Shown: piece after piece, positions 9,449-18,699 of the stretch
How the letters are laid out: each line of letters opens with the position of its first letter
How positions within the stretch are numbered: position 1 is the first letter of the stretch
Source: Belliella calami
GTDB taxonomy: Bacteria; Bacteroidota; Bacteroidia; Cytophagales; Cyclobacteriaceae
DNA length: 64,000 bases
NCBI RefSeq assembly: GCF_022549695.1
Contig: NZ_JAKZGS010000002.1
Span: forward strand, 456,576 to 520,575
Direction of reading: 5' to 3'
Translations under genes and position numbers: made by a program
Notes under the pieces: model-generated
Told to the model about the DNA's origin: nothing
The model's database searches: none
The model's input: only the letters and a program-made list of their open reading frames with translations

Positions 9449-10918
9449 TCATGACCATCGATTTGGCACTGTATGAAAATTCAAAACTCTGTTGGCTTCC
9501 TCGATTACGGCTGGATGTTTTTGAGCTTGCCAAATTTGATCTCTGGCAAATTTTCCCGACTTTTCTAAGTCAACGATTGGAAATGGATAATCTTCACCTA
9601 ATCTGAACCCCATCATTTCCTGTTCAATCTGGGTTATTTCCCAAGGTTGATGAATCAATGAAACTGGCAGTTTCTCCAATTCCGGAACCCATTTTTTAAT
9701 AAAAACTCCATCTGTATCATGATCCTCCGATTGCTTGACTGGATTGTAAATCCTTACAGTATTGATACCAGTCACACCTGCTTGCATCTGAAGCTGTGGA
9801 TAATGAATTCCCGGTTCGAAATCCAGAAACTGCCTAGCAAGAAAATCCTTTCCAACTCTCCAGTCTTGAAAAAGATGATGCGTCAAAAATGATACAACCA
9901 TCGCACGCATTCTGAAATTCAAATAACCAGTTTCCTTCAGGCATCTTACGCAAGCATCCACAAGTGGAAAGCCTGTCACACCATTTTCCCAAGCTTTCAC
10001 TTTTTCTCTATCAAGTGGTTTTTGAATGATTTCAAAACCTTTGTTGACATGCTCCTTCTCCATTCTACATTCCATTTCAAACTTTTGGATAAAATGGCAA
10101 TGCCACCTCAGTCTAGATTGAAAATTGGTAAGGTTTCTATTTTGAAATCCTTCTTTCTTTCTTGATTCTGCCGCTTGAAAAACCTGCCTGATGGATAGGT
10201 TACCCCATGCAAGATAGGGCGAAAGCCTGCTACATCCTTTTCTACTCATCTCTGGTTTGGAAATGTGTTTGCTATAATTTTTTACCCTTTCTGAAAAGAA
10301 GGAATTAAAATATTTATAAGCTGTCATCTCTCCTCCTTTTTGCATCATAGGATGGATGGCTTTCCAAGATTCAGAAATAGCCTTTGGATAGAGCTGATTT
10401 TCGAATGACTTTGAAAGCATAAAGTACTTTCCTTTTTCAAACTCTGGATTTTGCAGAGGCTTACTCATCATAGCATACCAATCTTGAGACCAATTTGACC
10501 TATTTTTTAGACCTCTTTTCACCCCTTGCTGCGCAAACTCTATCCATTTGATCCCACTTTTTTGAAGTAGTTTCTTCATTTGCAAATCTCTTTCAAAAGT
10601 AACTTTGATACCTGTCTCGAGATGTGAAAAAACAGTTTTAACTTGATAGTACAAATTCAATTTTTCAAAAAAATCAACTGGATTCATCAGATATACATGA
10701 ACTTTAGTATCATAAATTTCAAGTTGCTGGTTCAAATCCTGCAAGCTTTGATATACAAATCTCCAATGCCTGTCATCGCTTTGGGGTGCAGCTATCAGAT
10801 CAGGTTCAAAAAAATAAACCATGATGATAGGTAAACCAGCATCAATTGCTTTTTTCAATGGCTCGTGATCTCTTAGCCTTAAGTCACGCTTGAACCATAC
10901 CACATTTACTTCTTGCAT
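9449..10918 (-). CDS. Cryptochrome / deoxyribodipyrimidine photolyase family flavoprotein
   Basis: 489 aa from the ATG at 10918, which places the family N-terminus [21 protein letters not shown] first. The N-terminal Rossmann-like antenna domain (about 1-130) is followed by the helical FAD-binding domain with [36 protein letters not shown] and a terminal [17 protein letters not shown] segment that are standard FAD and DNA contact regions. Such proteins repair UV-made pyrimidine dimers with blue light, or act as light sensors; which applies here is not decidable by eye. It is divergent from a DUF2805 gene with only 39 bp between start codons. Confidence 0.93.
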   Translation of the reverse strand: MQEVNVVWFKRDLRLRDHEPLKKAIDAGLPIIMVYFFEPDLIAAPQSDDRHWRFVYQSLQDLNQQLEIYDTKVHVYLMNPVDFFEKLNLYYQVKTVFSHLETGIKVTFERDLQMKKLLQKSGIKWIEFAQQGVKRGLKNRSNWSQDWYAMMSKPLQNPEFEKGKYFMLSKSFENQLYPKAISESWKAIHPMMQKGGEMTAYKYFNSFFSERVKNYSKHISKPEMSRKGCSRLSPYLAWGNLSIRQVFQAAESRKKEGFQNRNLTNFQSRLRWHCHFIQKFEMECRMEKEHVNKGFEIIQKPLDREKVKAWENGVTGFPLVDACVRCLKETGYLNFRMRAMVVSFLTHHLFQDWRVGKDFLARQFLDFEPGIHYPQLQMQAGVTGINTVRIYNPVKQSEDHDTDGVFIKKWVPELEKLPVSLIHQPWEITQIEQEMMGFRLGEDYPFPIVDLEKSGKFARDQIWQAQKHPAVIEEANRVLNFHTVPNRWS

Positions 10919-10957
10919 GATTTGAAAACATTTGAGACTGATCAAAGTTTTCTTAAT

Positions 10958-11242
10958 ATGAACAAATTTTCAAATTTAGAAGAAACTGACATCGATAGAA
11001 TCATAGAAATGGCCTGGGAGGATCGGACATCATTTGATGCTATCGAAAGACAATTTGGTATTGTCGAAAAGGACGTGATAAACATTATGCGTAGAGAAAT
11101 GAAACCAAGCTCCTTCAGGATGTGGCGCGCAAGGGTACAAGGAAGAAAAACAAAACATGCATCAAAATCACCTGAAGATGTAAATCATTTCAAATGTGCC
11201 CAACAAAGAACGATCACTCTCAATAAAATTAGCAAAAGATGA
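10958..11242 (+). CDS. DUF2805 / TIGR03643 family small protein
   Basis: 94 aa from the ATG at 10958; an earlier in-frame ATG at 10913 would overlap the start of the divergent photolyase gene and is less likely. The sequence [20 protein letters not shown], then [20 protein letters not shown] and [20 protein letters not shown], matches the small conserved family I know as TIGR03643 (DUF2805). It looks like a helix-turn-helix ([18 protein letters not shown]) with a basic tail, so nucleic-acid binding is plausible. Function is unknown. The head-to-head arrangement with the photolyase suggests co-regulation, perhaps in a light or UV response. Confidence 0.85.
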   Translation: MNKFSNLEETDIDRIIEMAWEDRTSFDAIERQFGIVEKDVINIMRREMKPSSFRMWRARVQGRKTKHASKSPEDVNHFKCAQQRTITLNKISKR

Positions 11243-11553
11243 AGATGATTTGAAATCAATAGGAATATTCACAATATTGGATGTTCGGTATGAAATGAAC
11301 TTTGAATATCACTGTTAATCAGCAAACAAGCTATATGCAGTTGTTAATGATTTGTAAATACCCGTGTCGTGTGGCAGTCTGCTGAAATTCAAATTACATT
11401 TACAACAAGACATTTTATGGCTACATGCAGGTGAACAGATGGTTACACTTTTTTAAAACCAAAAAAAGGTAAAAACGACTAGTTCTTTACCTTTCTCCAA
11501 GACATTAATTTTCCTTAACTAAGGATAGTATATCTATATATAAACACTTTAAG
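11243..11553. other. Convergent intergenic region
   Basis: 311 bp between convergent DUF2805 and rhodanese genes. No gene, repeat or clear terminator seen. Confidence 0.5.
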
Positions 11554-11889
11554 TTAGGCTATATCATATGGCCAACCAGAAATGCCTGAAGATAAATTAT
11601 AGACATTCTCAAAACCATTTTCTGTCATTACTTCACAGGCCTGACCACTTCTATTCCCACTTCTACAGTAGAGATAGTACTTTTTGTCTTTAGGTAGATT
11701 TTTGATTTGATTTAAGAATCCTGGTCCCATGATATCAATGTTTCGAGCACCTTTGATTTTACCTGATTGAAATTCGCTGGCTGTCCTCACATCAATTATG
11801 ACAGCATCTGTGTTAGACAATCCTTTTTTAAATTCATCAGAATTCAAATCTGAATATAATTTTGGCTTTGATTTAAAGAAATTAAACAT
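11554..11889 (-). CDS. Single-domain rhodanese
   Basis: 111 aa covering one rhodanese domain. The active-site loop is YCRSGNRSGQA with the sulfur-carrying Cys in CRSGNRSG; upstream VIIDVRTASEFQSGKIKGARNI is the standard family motif. There is no signal peptide, so it is probably cytoplasmic. Single rhodanese domains carry or transfer persulfide sulfur; the acceptor is unknown. It lies 62 bp downstream of the sterol-desaturase pair on the same strand but has no evident functional link. Confidence 0.93.
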   Translation of the reverse strand: MFNFFKSKPKLYSDLNSDEFKKGLSNTDAVIIDVRTASEFQSGKIKGARNIDIMGPGFLNQIKNLPKDKKYYLYCRSGNRSGQACEVMTENGFENVYNLSSGISGWPYDIA

Positions 11890-11951
11890 GTTTCTATAAG
11901 TTTTATTTAATCAAAAATACGCTTAACCAAACTATCATAAAGTAACAACTG

Positions 11952-12203
11952 TCACTTACCTAGATTAACATCATATTTTTTGGCTATAAAATTCCTAAAC
12001 CTATTGATAATCAATCGAAAAAATAAAAAGAATGGTAGTCCATGAAAGAAAAAATCAAACCAATCCAATGCTTCCATACCTTTTGCTCCTCCTAGGATCC
12101 ACCTTACTTTACCAAAAATATGTGGTTCTGGAAAAAATGGAGCCAAACCAAGTGTTAAGCAAAGTATTGCGACAAATTTCCAACTATTAAGAGATGTTTT
12201 CAT
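11952..12203 (-). CDS. Small membrane protein coupled to sterol desaturase
   Basis: 83 aa from the ATG at 12203; this start is preferred over longer in-frame ones because they would run far into the upstream desaturase gene. Two hydrophobic segments are visible (about residues 9-24, WKFVAILCLTLGLAPFF, and about 50-66, FDFFFHGLPFFLFFRLI). The gene overlaps the end of the sterol desaturase by 17 bp, so translation is probably coupled and the two products may work together in the membrane. Small proteins of this shape next to desaturases occur in Bacteroidota; I know no function for them. Confidence 0.72.
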   Translation of the reverse strand: MKTSLNSWKFVAILCLTLGLAPFFPEPHIFGKVRWILGGAKGMEALDWFDFFFHGLPFFLFFRLIINRFRNFIAKKYDVNLGK

Positions 12204-13077
12204 TATTATTTTTTGTGTGAAATGGATAAATTGTCTGATACCAAAATGTTTTAGGAAAGCTCTCCATCCCCTCAAATCCCAACGCTTCATTTTTTCCTTC
12301 ATTTGGTATATAAGCAGTACCAAAAAGATAATCCCAAATACTAAGGGTCAAACCATAATTTACTCCATTTAAGCCTTTTGGGAGGTGTTTAGCATGATGC
12401 CAAATATGCATGACTGGATTATTGAAAACGAACTTTAGTGGGCCGTAAGTAATCCTGAGGTTAGCATGATTCAAATGCCCAATAGCAGTTGTGAATATAT
12501 GAACGATAAAAAAATCGATAAGTCCAAATCCAATCATTGCCAAGGGAATGTACTGTACAGTTTTGTAGATGATGGTTTCCATCCAGTGAAACCTAAGATG
12601 CGCAGCAAAACCCATTTCTTCTACAGAATGATGCACTTTATGAAATTCCCAAAGGGCTGGATACTTGTGCAAAGCTCTATGGACATTCCATTGTATAAAA
12701 TCTGCAAGAACAAACAAAATTAAAAATTGTAGCCAAGTAGGCCAAGACTCTACTTGAATAGCCACAATATTCTCTACACCAAGTGCGCCTAATAGATCAT
12801 TGAATATTTCCACCGCAACATTAGATATTGCATTGTATGCAATCAAAGAGAATAAAAAGAAATTAAAAAACATGTAAAACCCGTCCAACCAAAAATCTTT
12901 TCTCAGAATCGATTGGTTTTCTCTCCAAGGAAAAAAAACCTCCAATAACCATACAAACACAGATAAACCAAATAGCCACCAGAAATAATTCAAAAATGAC
13001 GGATATAGGATTTCATTTTTGAGGTAATCAAAATACCCAAAATATGCATCGTAGATGATATCAATGTATTTTTGCAT
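12187..13077 (-). CDS. Sterol desaturase / fatty acid hydroxylase family membrane enzyme
   Basis: 296 aa, several membrane segments, and the histidine clusters of the di-iron fatty acid hydroxylase superfamily: WNVHRALH, EFHKVHHS, HLNHAN and MHIWHHAKH. These bind two irons and use O2 to hydroxylate or desaturate lipid chains or sterols. The substrate in bacteria is usually unknown; carotenoid, hopanoid or fatty acyl lipids are possible. Its 3' end overlaps the small membrane protein gene by 17 bp. Confidence 0.92.
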   Translation of the reverse strand: MQKYIDIIYDAYFGYFDYLKNEILYPSFLNYFWWLFGLSVFVWLLEVFFPWRENQSILRKDFWLDGFYMFFNFFLFSLIAYNAISNVAVEIFNDLLGALGVENIVAIQVESWPTWLQFLILFVLADFIQWNVHRALHKYPALWEFHKVHHSVEEMGFAAHLRFHWMETIIYKTVQYIPLAMIGFGLIDFFIVHIFTTAIGHLNHANLRITYGPLKFVFNNPVMHIWHHAKHLPKGLNGVNYGLTLSIWDYLFGTAYIPNEGKNEALGFEGMESFPKTFWYQTIYPFHTKNNNENIS

Positions 13078-13209
13078 GCTGTCTATATATTTTTGAAATT
13101 AAATGAATTTTTAATTTGATTAGCATCAATAGTTGAAAAGATTACGTATGGAATTTTTTGCCAGAATAAAATAGCAAAGTTACTACGCTTCGACACAACA
13201 ATTGAACAT

Positions 13210-13357
13210 TTTGAATATCCGCTTTTTTACAAGTACCCATTTGGAATCTAGTATGAAATACACTTCTATAAGCTATAGACTGATGACTGTTGTTGAGGAG
13301 TTTATATACAAATGATTGTGATAAATTTACCCACTGTTATCATTGCTGATTTTCAAA
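13210..13357 (-). mobile_element. MITE-like element, copy D
   Basis: 148 bp, non-coding, in reverse orientation to the other copies. One end reads TTTGAATATCCGC, the other GCTGATTTTCAAA. Inside it shares a run around AAGCGGATATTCA and GGGTACT with the copy at 60815-60965. It is flanked by near-identical octamers TTGAACAT (13202-13209) and TTGAAAAT (13358-13365), as expected for an 8-bp target duplication with one later mutation. Confidence 0.6.
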
Positions 13358-13496
13358 TTGAAAATAAAATCAAATTTTGAAATCCAATTCTCCATTTCAA
13401 AACTAGGTAATATAATTTCTATCTGATGTGATTTAAGTTACATTCATTTAGAAATTATGTAACAATTTCTTCAAAGAAAAAAGAGTCCTAATTCTG

Positions 13497-13525
13497 TTGA
13501 TTCGCTTCAAATCTTCTTAAATTAG
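13497..13525 (+). promoter_or_regulatory. Candidate promoter of universal stress protein gene
   Basis: TTG (13497-13499), 18 bp spacer, then TAAATTAG (13518-13525), 7 of 8 matches to the Bacteroidota -7 consensus TAnnTTTG. It lies 20 bp before the start codon. Confidence 0.35.
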
Positions 13526-13545
13526 AAACTTAACTACCAGCAATT

Positions 13546-14352
13546 ATGAAAATATTAGTCCCTACCGATTTTTCCGATAATGCCAACAATGCACTAACCT
13601 TTGCAAAAAAGATAAGTTCAGGAAGAAATGACGTCCAAATCACACTTTTGTTTGCTTATTACGCTGTTTATGATTTTGCTGCACATGCCATAGAAATAGT
13701 AGAAACAATAGAAACTGATTCACAAAAAGCAATGAAAAAAGCTGTATCAGATGCTAAAATTGAAGGCATTGCAATTGATTACCAAATAGTCCAAGGCACA
13801 GTGGCAACCTCTGTAACTTCTAAAGCCTATAAGGAAGATTATGATTTAATCGTAATGGGAACTCAAGGTGCTTCAGGAATAAAAAAGAATTTGATAGGAA
13901 CAAATACTGCCCATGTCATAAAAGACAGTCAAGTCCCGGTACTAGCGATTCCTTCCCAATCAAATTGGAAAAAATTAAATGAAATTATCGTAGGAGTAGA
14001 ATTAGATGGGAAAGAAAATCTTTTCTATAAAAAACTGATTGCTTTGACTTCTTCTTTGGGATTTCCTTATCATTTTTTCAATCTTAAAGTTAGCTCGGAA
14101 ACTGAAGATTTGATTTCGCTTGAAGATTTCCAGAGGAATTTTAAGCTAACATTTCCAAATATTGATTTTACTGTAGACCAACAATTCGCAAAAAGTGTAA
14201 TTGATGGTATTGAAGAACAGCTAAAAGAAAAACCAAATAGTATTTTGGTGATGTTTTACAAGAAAAAATCCTTTTTTGAATACATGTTTAATTCCAGCAA
14301 TTCAATAGCCATGGCTTACCATTCATCGGTTCCTCTATTGGTGTTAAAATAG
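13546..14352 (+). CDS. Universal stress protein, UspA family, tandem domains
   Basis: 268 aa. The first Usp domain (1-145) is complete: MKILVPTDFSDNANNAL start and the ATP-binding loop GTQGASGIKKNLIGTNTAHV near residues 105-125, ending VPVLAIP. The second domain (about 146-268) lacks a readable ATP loop but ends SSVPLLVLK like a Usp strand, so it looks degenerate. Double-domain Usp proteins are common in Cytophagales and are induced by starvation or oxidative stress. A promoter candidate sits close upstream. It stands alone in its transcription unit. Confidence 0.92.
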   Translation: MKILVPTDFSDNANNALTFAKKISSGRNDVQITLLFAYYAVYDFAAHAIEIVETIETDSQKAMKKAVSDAKIEGIAIDYQIVQGTVATSVTSKAYKEDYDLIVMGTQGASGIKKNLIGTNTAHVIKDSQVPVLAIPSQSNWKKLNEIIVGVELDGKENLFYKKLIALTSSLGFPYHFFNLKVSSETEDLISLEDFQRNFKLTFPNIDFTVDQQFAKSVIDGIEEQLKEKPNSILVMFYKKKSFFEYMFNSSNSIAMAYHSSVPLLVLK

Positions 14353-14555
14353 AGTATTCTTCACTTCTCGTTTTGTAAAATTAATATTTTTTTATTTCAT
14401 AATTCCCTTTTTGTATTACAAAATAAGACAATTGTATCTTATTTTTATATTGTATTTGGTGAGGTTTATGTAATCAACTTGATTAATTTTGTAATAGAAA
14501 ATCTGTCAATCTCATAAAATCCTAACGAGAATAGAAAAGACATCTAGCCATTTTT

Positions 14556-15215
14556 ATGAATGACAAAAAAAATATCGAAGAGCAAGATTCAAGATTTCAT
14601 TTTGAGGAACTAACCTCCAAACTAAAAGCAATTTTAGACAGCACTCCAGATTATATTGTTCTAATTGATCTTGAATTCAAAATACAAACATTCAATAAAG
14701 TTGCGTATGAAAACTGCGAAAAATTCCACGGAAAAAGATTGGTTGAAGGAAATGATTTTAGAAAATATGTTTCCAAAGAGGTAGAAGAAGATTTCTATGA
14801 AAACTACTACAGAGCATTAGAAGGGAAAAATAACAGGTTTGAAAAAGAAATTGAGGTATTTACTTCAGAAAATATATGGCTTGAATTCATTTTTTATCCT
14901 GTATTTGATGAAGAAAAGAACCTGAAAGGATCGACTCTATTGATAAAAAATATCACTGCAAGTAAAAAACACATTGCCAAGATAGAAACCCAAAATAAGC
15001 GATTAAAAGAAATAGCTTGGACACAATCTCATGTAGTAAGAAACCCCCTTGCCAACTTAATGGGTTTAGTCAATCTCCTATTGATGGAAAAAAACAATCT
15101 TGAGCCAGACCATTTGGAGGGATTCTATCTGAATATTTTGGAAGAAGCACATAAACTCGACCTCATCATCAGAAAAATCACAAACTCGACAGAAGAGGAC
15201 GAATATTTCAATTAG
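14556..15215 (+). CDS. PAS domain protein with histidine-phosphotransfer helix but no kinase domain
   Basis: 219 aa. A PAS domain covers about residues 20-138 (LKAILDSTPDYIVLIDLEFK ... LLIKNITASKK). A coiled linker leads to a dimerisation/phosphoacceptor-like helix pair (150-212) with His159 in QSHVVRNPLANLMGL, the pattern of Bacteroidota sensor kinases. The protein stops there with a natural stop codon; no HATPase N, G1 or G2 boxes follow. It could be a truncated kinase or a phosphorelay/dimerisation partner for another kinase. No signal peptide or membrane segment. Its stop overlaps the stop of the convergent hydrolase by 4 bp. Confidence 0.85.
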   Translation: MNDKKNIEEQDSRFHFEELTSKLKAILDSTPDYIVLIDLEFKIQTFNKVAYENCEKFHGKRLVEGNDFRKYVSKEVEEDFYENYYRALEGKNNRFEKEIEVFTSENIWLEFIFYPVFDEEKNLKGSTLLIKNITASKKHIAKIETQNKRLKEIAWTQSHVVRNPLANLMGLVNLLLMEKNNLEPDHLEGFYLNILEEAHKLDLIIRKITNSTEEDEYFN

Positions 15216-16057
15216 GTTTTCTCAATTCTTATTGCTATCCATTCAATAACATCCTTTATCACTTTCTCTTTTTCGAATTCATTGATCAATTCATGATATA
15301 ATCCTTCATACCTAGTGTAAGTCTTATCCTCAACATTTGCTTTTCTGAAAAACTCCTCACTTCCAATCGGATCAGTAAGTTGGTCTGCCGTACCATGGAT
15401 CAGTAAAACAGGATTTTTAAATTTATTTAGGTTCAATTTTATGCCTTTCATCATTCGGAGAAGTTCATAACCTGTTCTGGCAGGGATGGCATCAGAATAT
15501 ACCATAGGGTCTTCATTGTATTTTCTGACCTCCTCCAAATCATGGGATATCGTGCTGCTATCAAGTTTGAAAGTTTTCAACTTAGGCGCTAACATACTCA
15601 CAAAGGAAGATACCTTGATCAAAATTTTGGAGATACTATCAGATGGCTTTAGCGATGCAGAACTCAATATCACTCCTGTCAATGCTGGCTGGTAATCAAT
15701 ACAATATTTTGCCACCATTCCTCCTCCCATGCTATGTCCAAAAATAAATAAAGGTACATCTGCACAATAAGCTTTGACTTTGCCGAGTAGGGCATCAATA
15801 TCTTTTAAATAATCTTCATGGCTTGAGAAGTAGGCAGTGGGTTTGGGCAAGGAGGATTTCCCATGTCCCCTACCATCAAAAGTAAAAACAGCAATACCAG
15901 AAGCGACCAATATTTCTGCAAAATGCTGATACCTACTGCTATGTTCTCCCAAACCATGTACTAAAAGCAAAGCTGCCCTAGGAACTTCCGGCATCCACGC
16001 TTGGAGGAAAAGCATCTTATTATCGTGTGTTGTATAAGTTGACTCTAGGTGATTCAT
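15212..16057 (-). CDS. Alpha/beta hydrolase, monoacylglycerol-lipase-like
   Basis: 281 aa, no signal peptide. Family marks: ALLLVHGLGEHSSRYQHFAE (oxyanion region), FDGRGHGKS, nucleophile elbow FGHSMGGGM, LLIHGTADQLTDP with the catalytic Asp, and YEGLYHELINE with the catalytic His. This order matches the serine aminopeptidase S33/monoglyceride lipase branch. The substrate is probably a lipid monoester; not provable here. It converges on the PAS protein gene with a 4-bp overlap. Confidence 0.9.
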   Translation of the reverse strand: MNHLESTYTTHDNKMLFLQAWMPEVPRAALLLVHGLGEHSSRYQHFAEILVASGIAVFTFDGRGHGKSSLPKPTAYFSSHEDYLKDIDALLGKVKAYCADVPLFIFGHSMGGGMVAKYCIDYQPALTGVILSSASLKPSDSISKILIKVSSFVSMLAPKLKTFKLDSSTISHDLEEVRKYNEDPMVYSDAIPARTGYELLRMMKGIKLNLNKFKNPVLLIHGTADQLTDPIGSEEFFRKANVEDKTYTRYEGLYHELINEFEKEKVIKDVIEWIAIRIEKT

Positions 16058-16240
16058 TAGGGTTTAGGTTTTAGAGTACTGATGTTGAATTTTAATTTTT
16101 TATGTCTTTCTGTCTTCTCCTGAATTTATTTACCTCATATCTCTTGCATCTTGACAAGCTGTTGCTGTCTCGTCTCTCACTAATCTACACTCAATGCAAC
16201 AATTAGCCTCCCCGTTTTTTGTGTGATGATCAGAAAACTA

Positions 16241-17080
16241 CTACGGGATCCACTTCACATCCTTAAAATTTGGCTTTCTTTTTTCTAAAAATGCATTCCT
16301 GCCTTCTTTTGCTTCATCTGTCATATAAGCTAGTCTCGTCGCTTCACCTGCAAAAACCTGCTGTCCAACCATTCCATCATCTGTAAGATTAAATGCGAAT
16401 TTGAGCATTTTGATAGATGTAGGAGATTTTGCCAGGATTTCTTGTGCCCATTCATATGCTGTATCTTCCAATTCATCATGTGGAATCACTGCATTGACCA
16501 TTCCCATTTCGTATGCTTCCTGTGCTGAATAATTTCTCCCTAGAAAAAATATCTCTCTTGCTCTTTTTTGCCCTACCATCTTTGCCAAATAAGCAGAACC
16601 ATATCCCCCATCGAAACTCGTCACATCAGCATCGGTTTGCTTGAATATCGCATGCTCTTTACTAGCCAATGTCAAGTCACAAACTACATGAAGCGAGTGC
16701 CCTCCTCCTACTGCCCAGCCCGGCACTACTGCAATGACAACTTTAGGCATAAATCTAATCAAACGCTGTACTTCAAGAATATTCAATCTATGGTATCCAT
16801 CCTCACCCACATATCCTTGATGTCCCCTAGCCCGCTGATCTCCACCAGAGCAAAATGCATATCCTCCATCCTTAGGAGAAGGTCCTTCGCCTGAAAGCAA
16901 AACAACTCCAATAGATGTATCCTCCATTGCATCGTAAAATGCATCATACAATTCACTTGTCGTTTTTGGACGAAAAGCATTTCTTACTTCAGGTCTATTG
17001 AAAGCGATTCTGGCTACACCATCGCATTTTTTGTAAGTGATATCTTCGTATTCCTTTGCAGTTTTCCAGTTGATAGTCAT
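16241..17080 (-). CDS. menB: 1,4-dihydroxy-2-naphthoyl-CoA synthase
   Basis: 279 aa from the ATG at 17080; longer in-frame starts reach into the divergent promoter region. A crotonase-fold enzyme with the MenB-specific features: FNRPEVRNAFRPKT near the N-terminus, oxyanion segments FCSGGDQRARG and WAVGGGHSLHVVCDLT, then DADVTSFDGGYGSAYLAKMVG. It closes the second ring of o-succinylbenzoyl-CoA in menaquinone synthesis. menE, which makes its substrate, is divergently encoded 95 bp away, so the pair likely shares a promoter region. Menaquinone is the usual respiratory quinone of Bacteroidota. Confidence 0.96.
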   Translation of the reverse strand: MTINWKTAKEYEDITYKKCDGVARIAFNRPEVRNAFRPKTTSELYDAFYDAMEDTSIGVVLLSGEGPSPKDGGYAFCSGGDQRARGHQGYVGEDGYHRLNILEVQRLIRFMPKVVIAVVPGWAVGGGHSLHVVCDLTLASKEHAIFKQTDADVTSFDGGYGSAYLAKMVGQKRAREIFFLGRNYSAQEAYEMGMVNAVIPHDELEDTAYEWAQEILAKSPTSIKMLKFAFNLTDDGMVGQQVFAGEATRLAYMTDEAKEGRNAFLEKRKPNFKDVKWIP

Positions 17081-17175
17081 GATTCGTATATTTTTTATTT
17101 TCATGCAAGATAACAGGCTTGTTCGAATTTTGTTGAATTTTGATAAAGGCATTACCTTGCAACATTCAAAAAAAT

Positions 17176-18252
17176 ATGGGACAAGTAATATTCAAAGATC
17201 AAATCTACACTTTTGACCAGATCCGAACTGGAAATTGGCAGCAGGATGATAAATACTTATCACAAAGCCTTGAGTTTTGCAAGGAATGGCTAAATGGTAA
17301 AACTGATTTTGAACTGAGCACTTCAGGCTCTACAGGTAAACCAAAATCAATCAATATCAAGAGGTCACAAATGGAGCTTTCTGCTGCGGCAACTAAAGCA
17401 TTTTTCAAAATTAATAAGTCTCCAAAATTGTTGGTTTGTATTAACACCCAAATGATTGGTGGCAAAATGATGTTAGTCAGAGGACTATGCTGGGATGCAG
17501 ACATATATCTTATCACACCAGAGGCTAACCCTCTAATTGATCTTTCACTGCAGAAAAAAATTGACTTTTGCGCAATGGTTCCTTTGCAGGTGGAAGCATG
17601 TCTTAAAGAATCAATATCGACAACGAAACTTTCTGATATTGAAACTTTGATCATCGGTGGGGCGCCACCTTCCCAATCATTGATACAAAAAATCAAGACT
17701 ACTGGGATCAATGCCTTTCAAACTTACGGAATGACAGAAACTGTTTCGCATATAGCTTTGGCAAAAATAAATGCGTCGCAATTGATCTACCACACACTGC
17801 CAAATGTCAAAATTGGAACAGATGATGCCAACAGACTTTGGATCGAAGCACCTATGGCAATAGAAAAAAGGCTCCAAACAAATGATTTGGTGGAAATAGT
17901 AGCAGATGGTGCATTTCGGTGGATTGGTAGAGCAGATTTCACGATCAATTCAGGAGGAATAAAGATTCTAGCAGAAGCGCTGGAAGCTGAGTTACAAAAA
18001 TACATTGAGGCGATTTTTGGCGGAATCCAATACTTTGTATTTGGCCAAAATGATGAAAAACTTGGCCAAAGATTAGTCCTATTTTTGGAAACTAAGGAGG
18101 GGGATAATAATAAGGCGCAAGAATTGCTGATGATACTGAAGAAGGAAATGAAAAAATATCATTACCCGAAAGAAATTTTCATTCTTGAAGCGTTTATAAA
18201 AACACCTTCCGGAAAAATCAACAGAACAAAAACATCAGAATTATGCTTTTGA
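17176..18252 (+). CDS. menE: o-succinylbenzoate-CoA ligase
   Basis: 358 aa from the ATG at 17176 (an upstream in-frame ATG at 17140 adds a non-conserved leader). It is a short acyl-adenylate-forming enzyme: ATP loop ELSTSGSTGKPKSI, motif GGAPPSQ, FQTYGMTETVSHIAL, WIGRADFTINSGGIKI, and a C-terminal TPSGKINRTKT with the catalytic Lys. The length is short for the AMP-binding family but usual for Bacteroidota MenE. It activates o-succinylbenzoate for MenB. Its end overlaps the DUF2141 gene by 10 bp, so the downstream genes are probably in one operon. Confidence 0.93.
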   Translation: MGQVIFKDQIYTFDQIRTGNWQQDDKYLSQSLEFCKEWLNGKTDFELSTSGSTGKPKSINIKRSQMELSAAATKAFFKINKSPKLLVCINTQMIGGKMMLVRGLCWDADIYLITPEANPLIDLSLQKKIDFCAMVPLQVEACLKESISTTKLSDIETLIIGGAPPSQSLIQKIKTTGINAFQTYGMTETVSHIALAKINASQLIYHTLPNVKIGTDDANRLWIEAPMAIEKRLQTNDLVEIVADGAFRWIGRADFTINSGGIKILAEALEAELQKYIEAIFGGIQYFVFGQNDEKLGQRLVLFLETKEGDNNKAQELLMILKKEMKKYHYPKEIFILEAFIKTPSGKINRTKTSELCF

Positions 18253-18671
18253 ATTTATTATTCTCTATTTTACTCATGACAGGAACAATTCCCGAACAAA
18301 GCGCCAACAATGAATTAACGCTTACGGTAGAAAATATAAAAAATTCAGATGGTGTCGTCAGAGTTTTGTTGTTCAAAGGACCCGAAGGATTTCCAGATCA
18401 ACATCAATTGGCATTTCAAAATGCTTCCATTATGATTGAAAAAAACAAAGCTGTTTACACCTTCAAAAACATTCCAGATGGTACTTATGCAATTTCGCTT
18501 TTCCATGATAGTCAAAATACAGGAAAGCTAAGAACTAATGCGCTTGGCATCCCAAAAGATGGCTATGGTTTTTCAAACAATGCATCAGGGATTGTGGGTG
18601 CTCCAAGTTTTGAAAAAGCGTCATTTAAACTTACTGAAAAAGTAAAACAGATCACTATTAAGTTGAAATAG
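18243..18671 (+). CDS. DUF2141 domain secreted protein
   Basis: 142 aa with an N-terminal hydrophobic signal (LLNLLFSILLMTG). The body matches DUF2141: LTLTVENIKNSDGVVRVLLF, FKNIPDGTYAISLFHD, then a GIPKDGYGFSNNA segment typical of the family. A small beta-sandwich exported protein; no biochemical role is known. It overlaps menE by 10 bp, which suggests translational coupling rather than functional kinship. Confidence 0.88.
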   Translation: MLLNLLFSILLMTGTIPEQSANNELTLTVENIKNSDGVVRVLLFKGPEGFPDQHQLAFQNASIMIEKNKAVYTFKNIPDGTYAISLFHDSQNTGKLRTNALGIPKDGYGFSNNASGIVGAPSFEKASFKLTEKVKQITIKLK

Positions 18672-18699
18672 TATTACTTTTAGTGGAAATTTCATCCTT

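Larger units (their letters stand above)
13078..13545. other. Intergenic region with MITE copy D and usp promoter
   Basis: 468 bp. It contains the MITE-like element at 13210-13357 and a candidate promoter for the universal stress protein at 13497-13525; nothing else recognisable. Confidence 0.6.
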
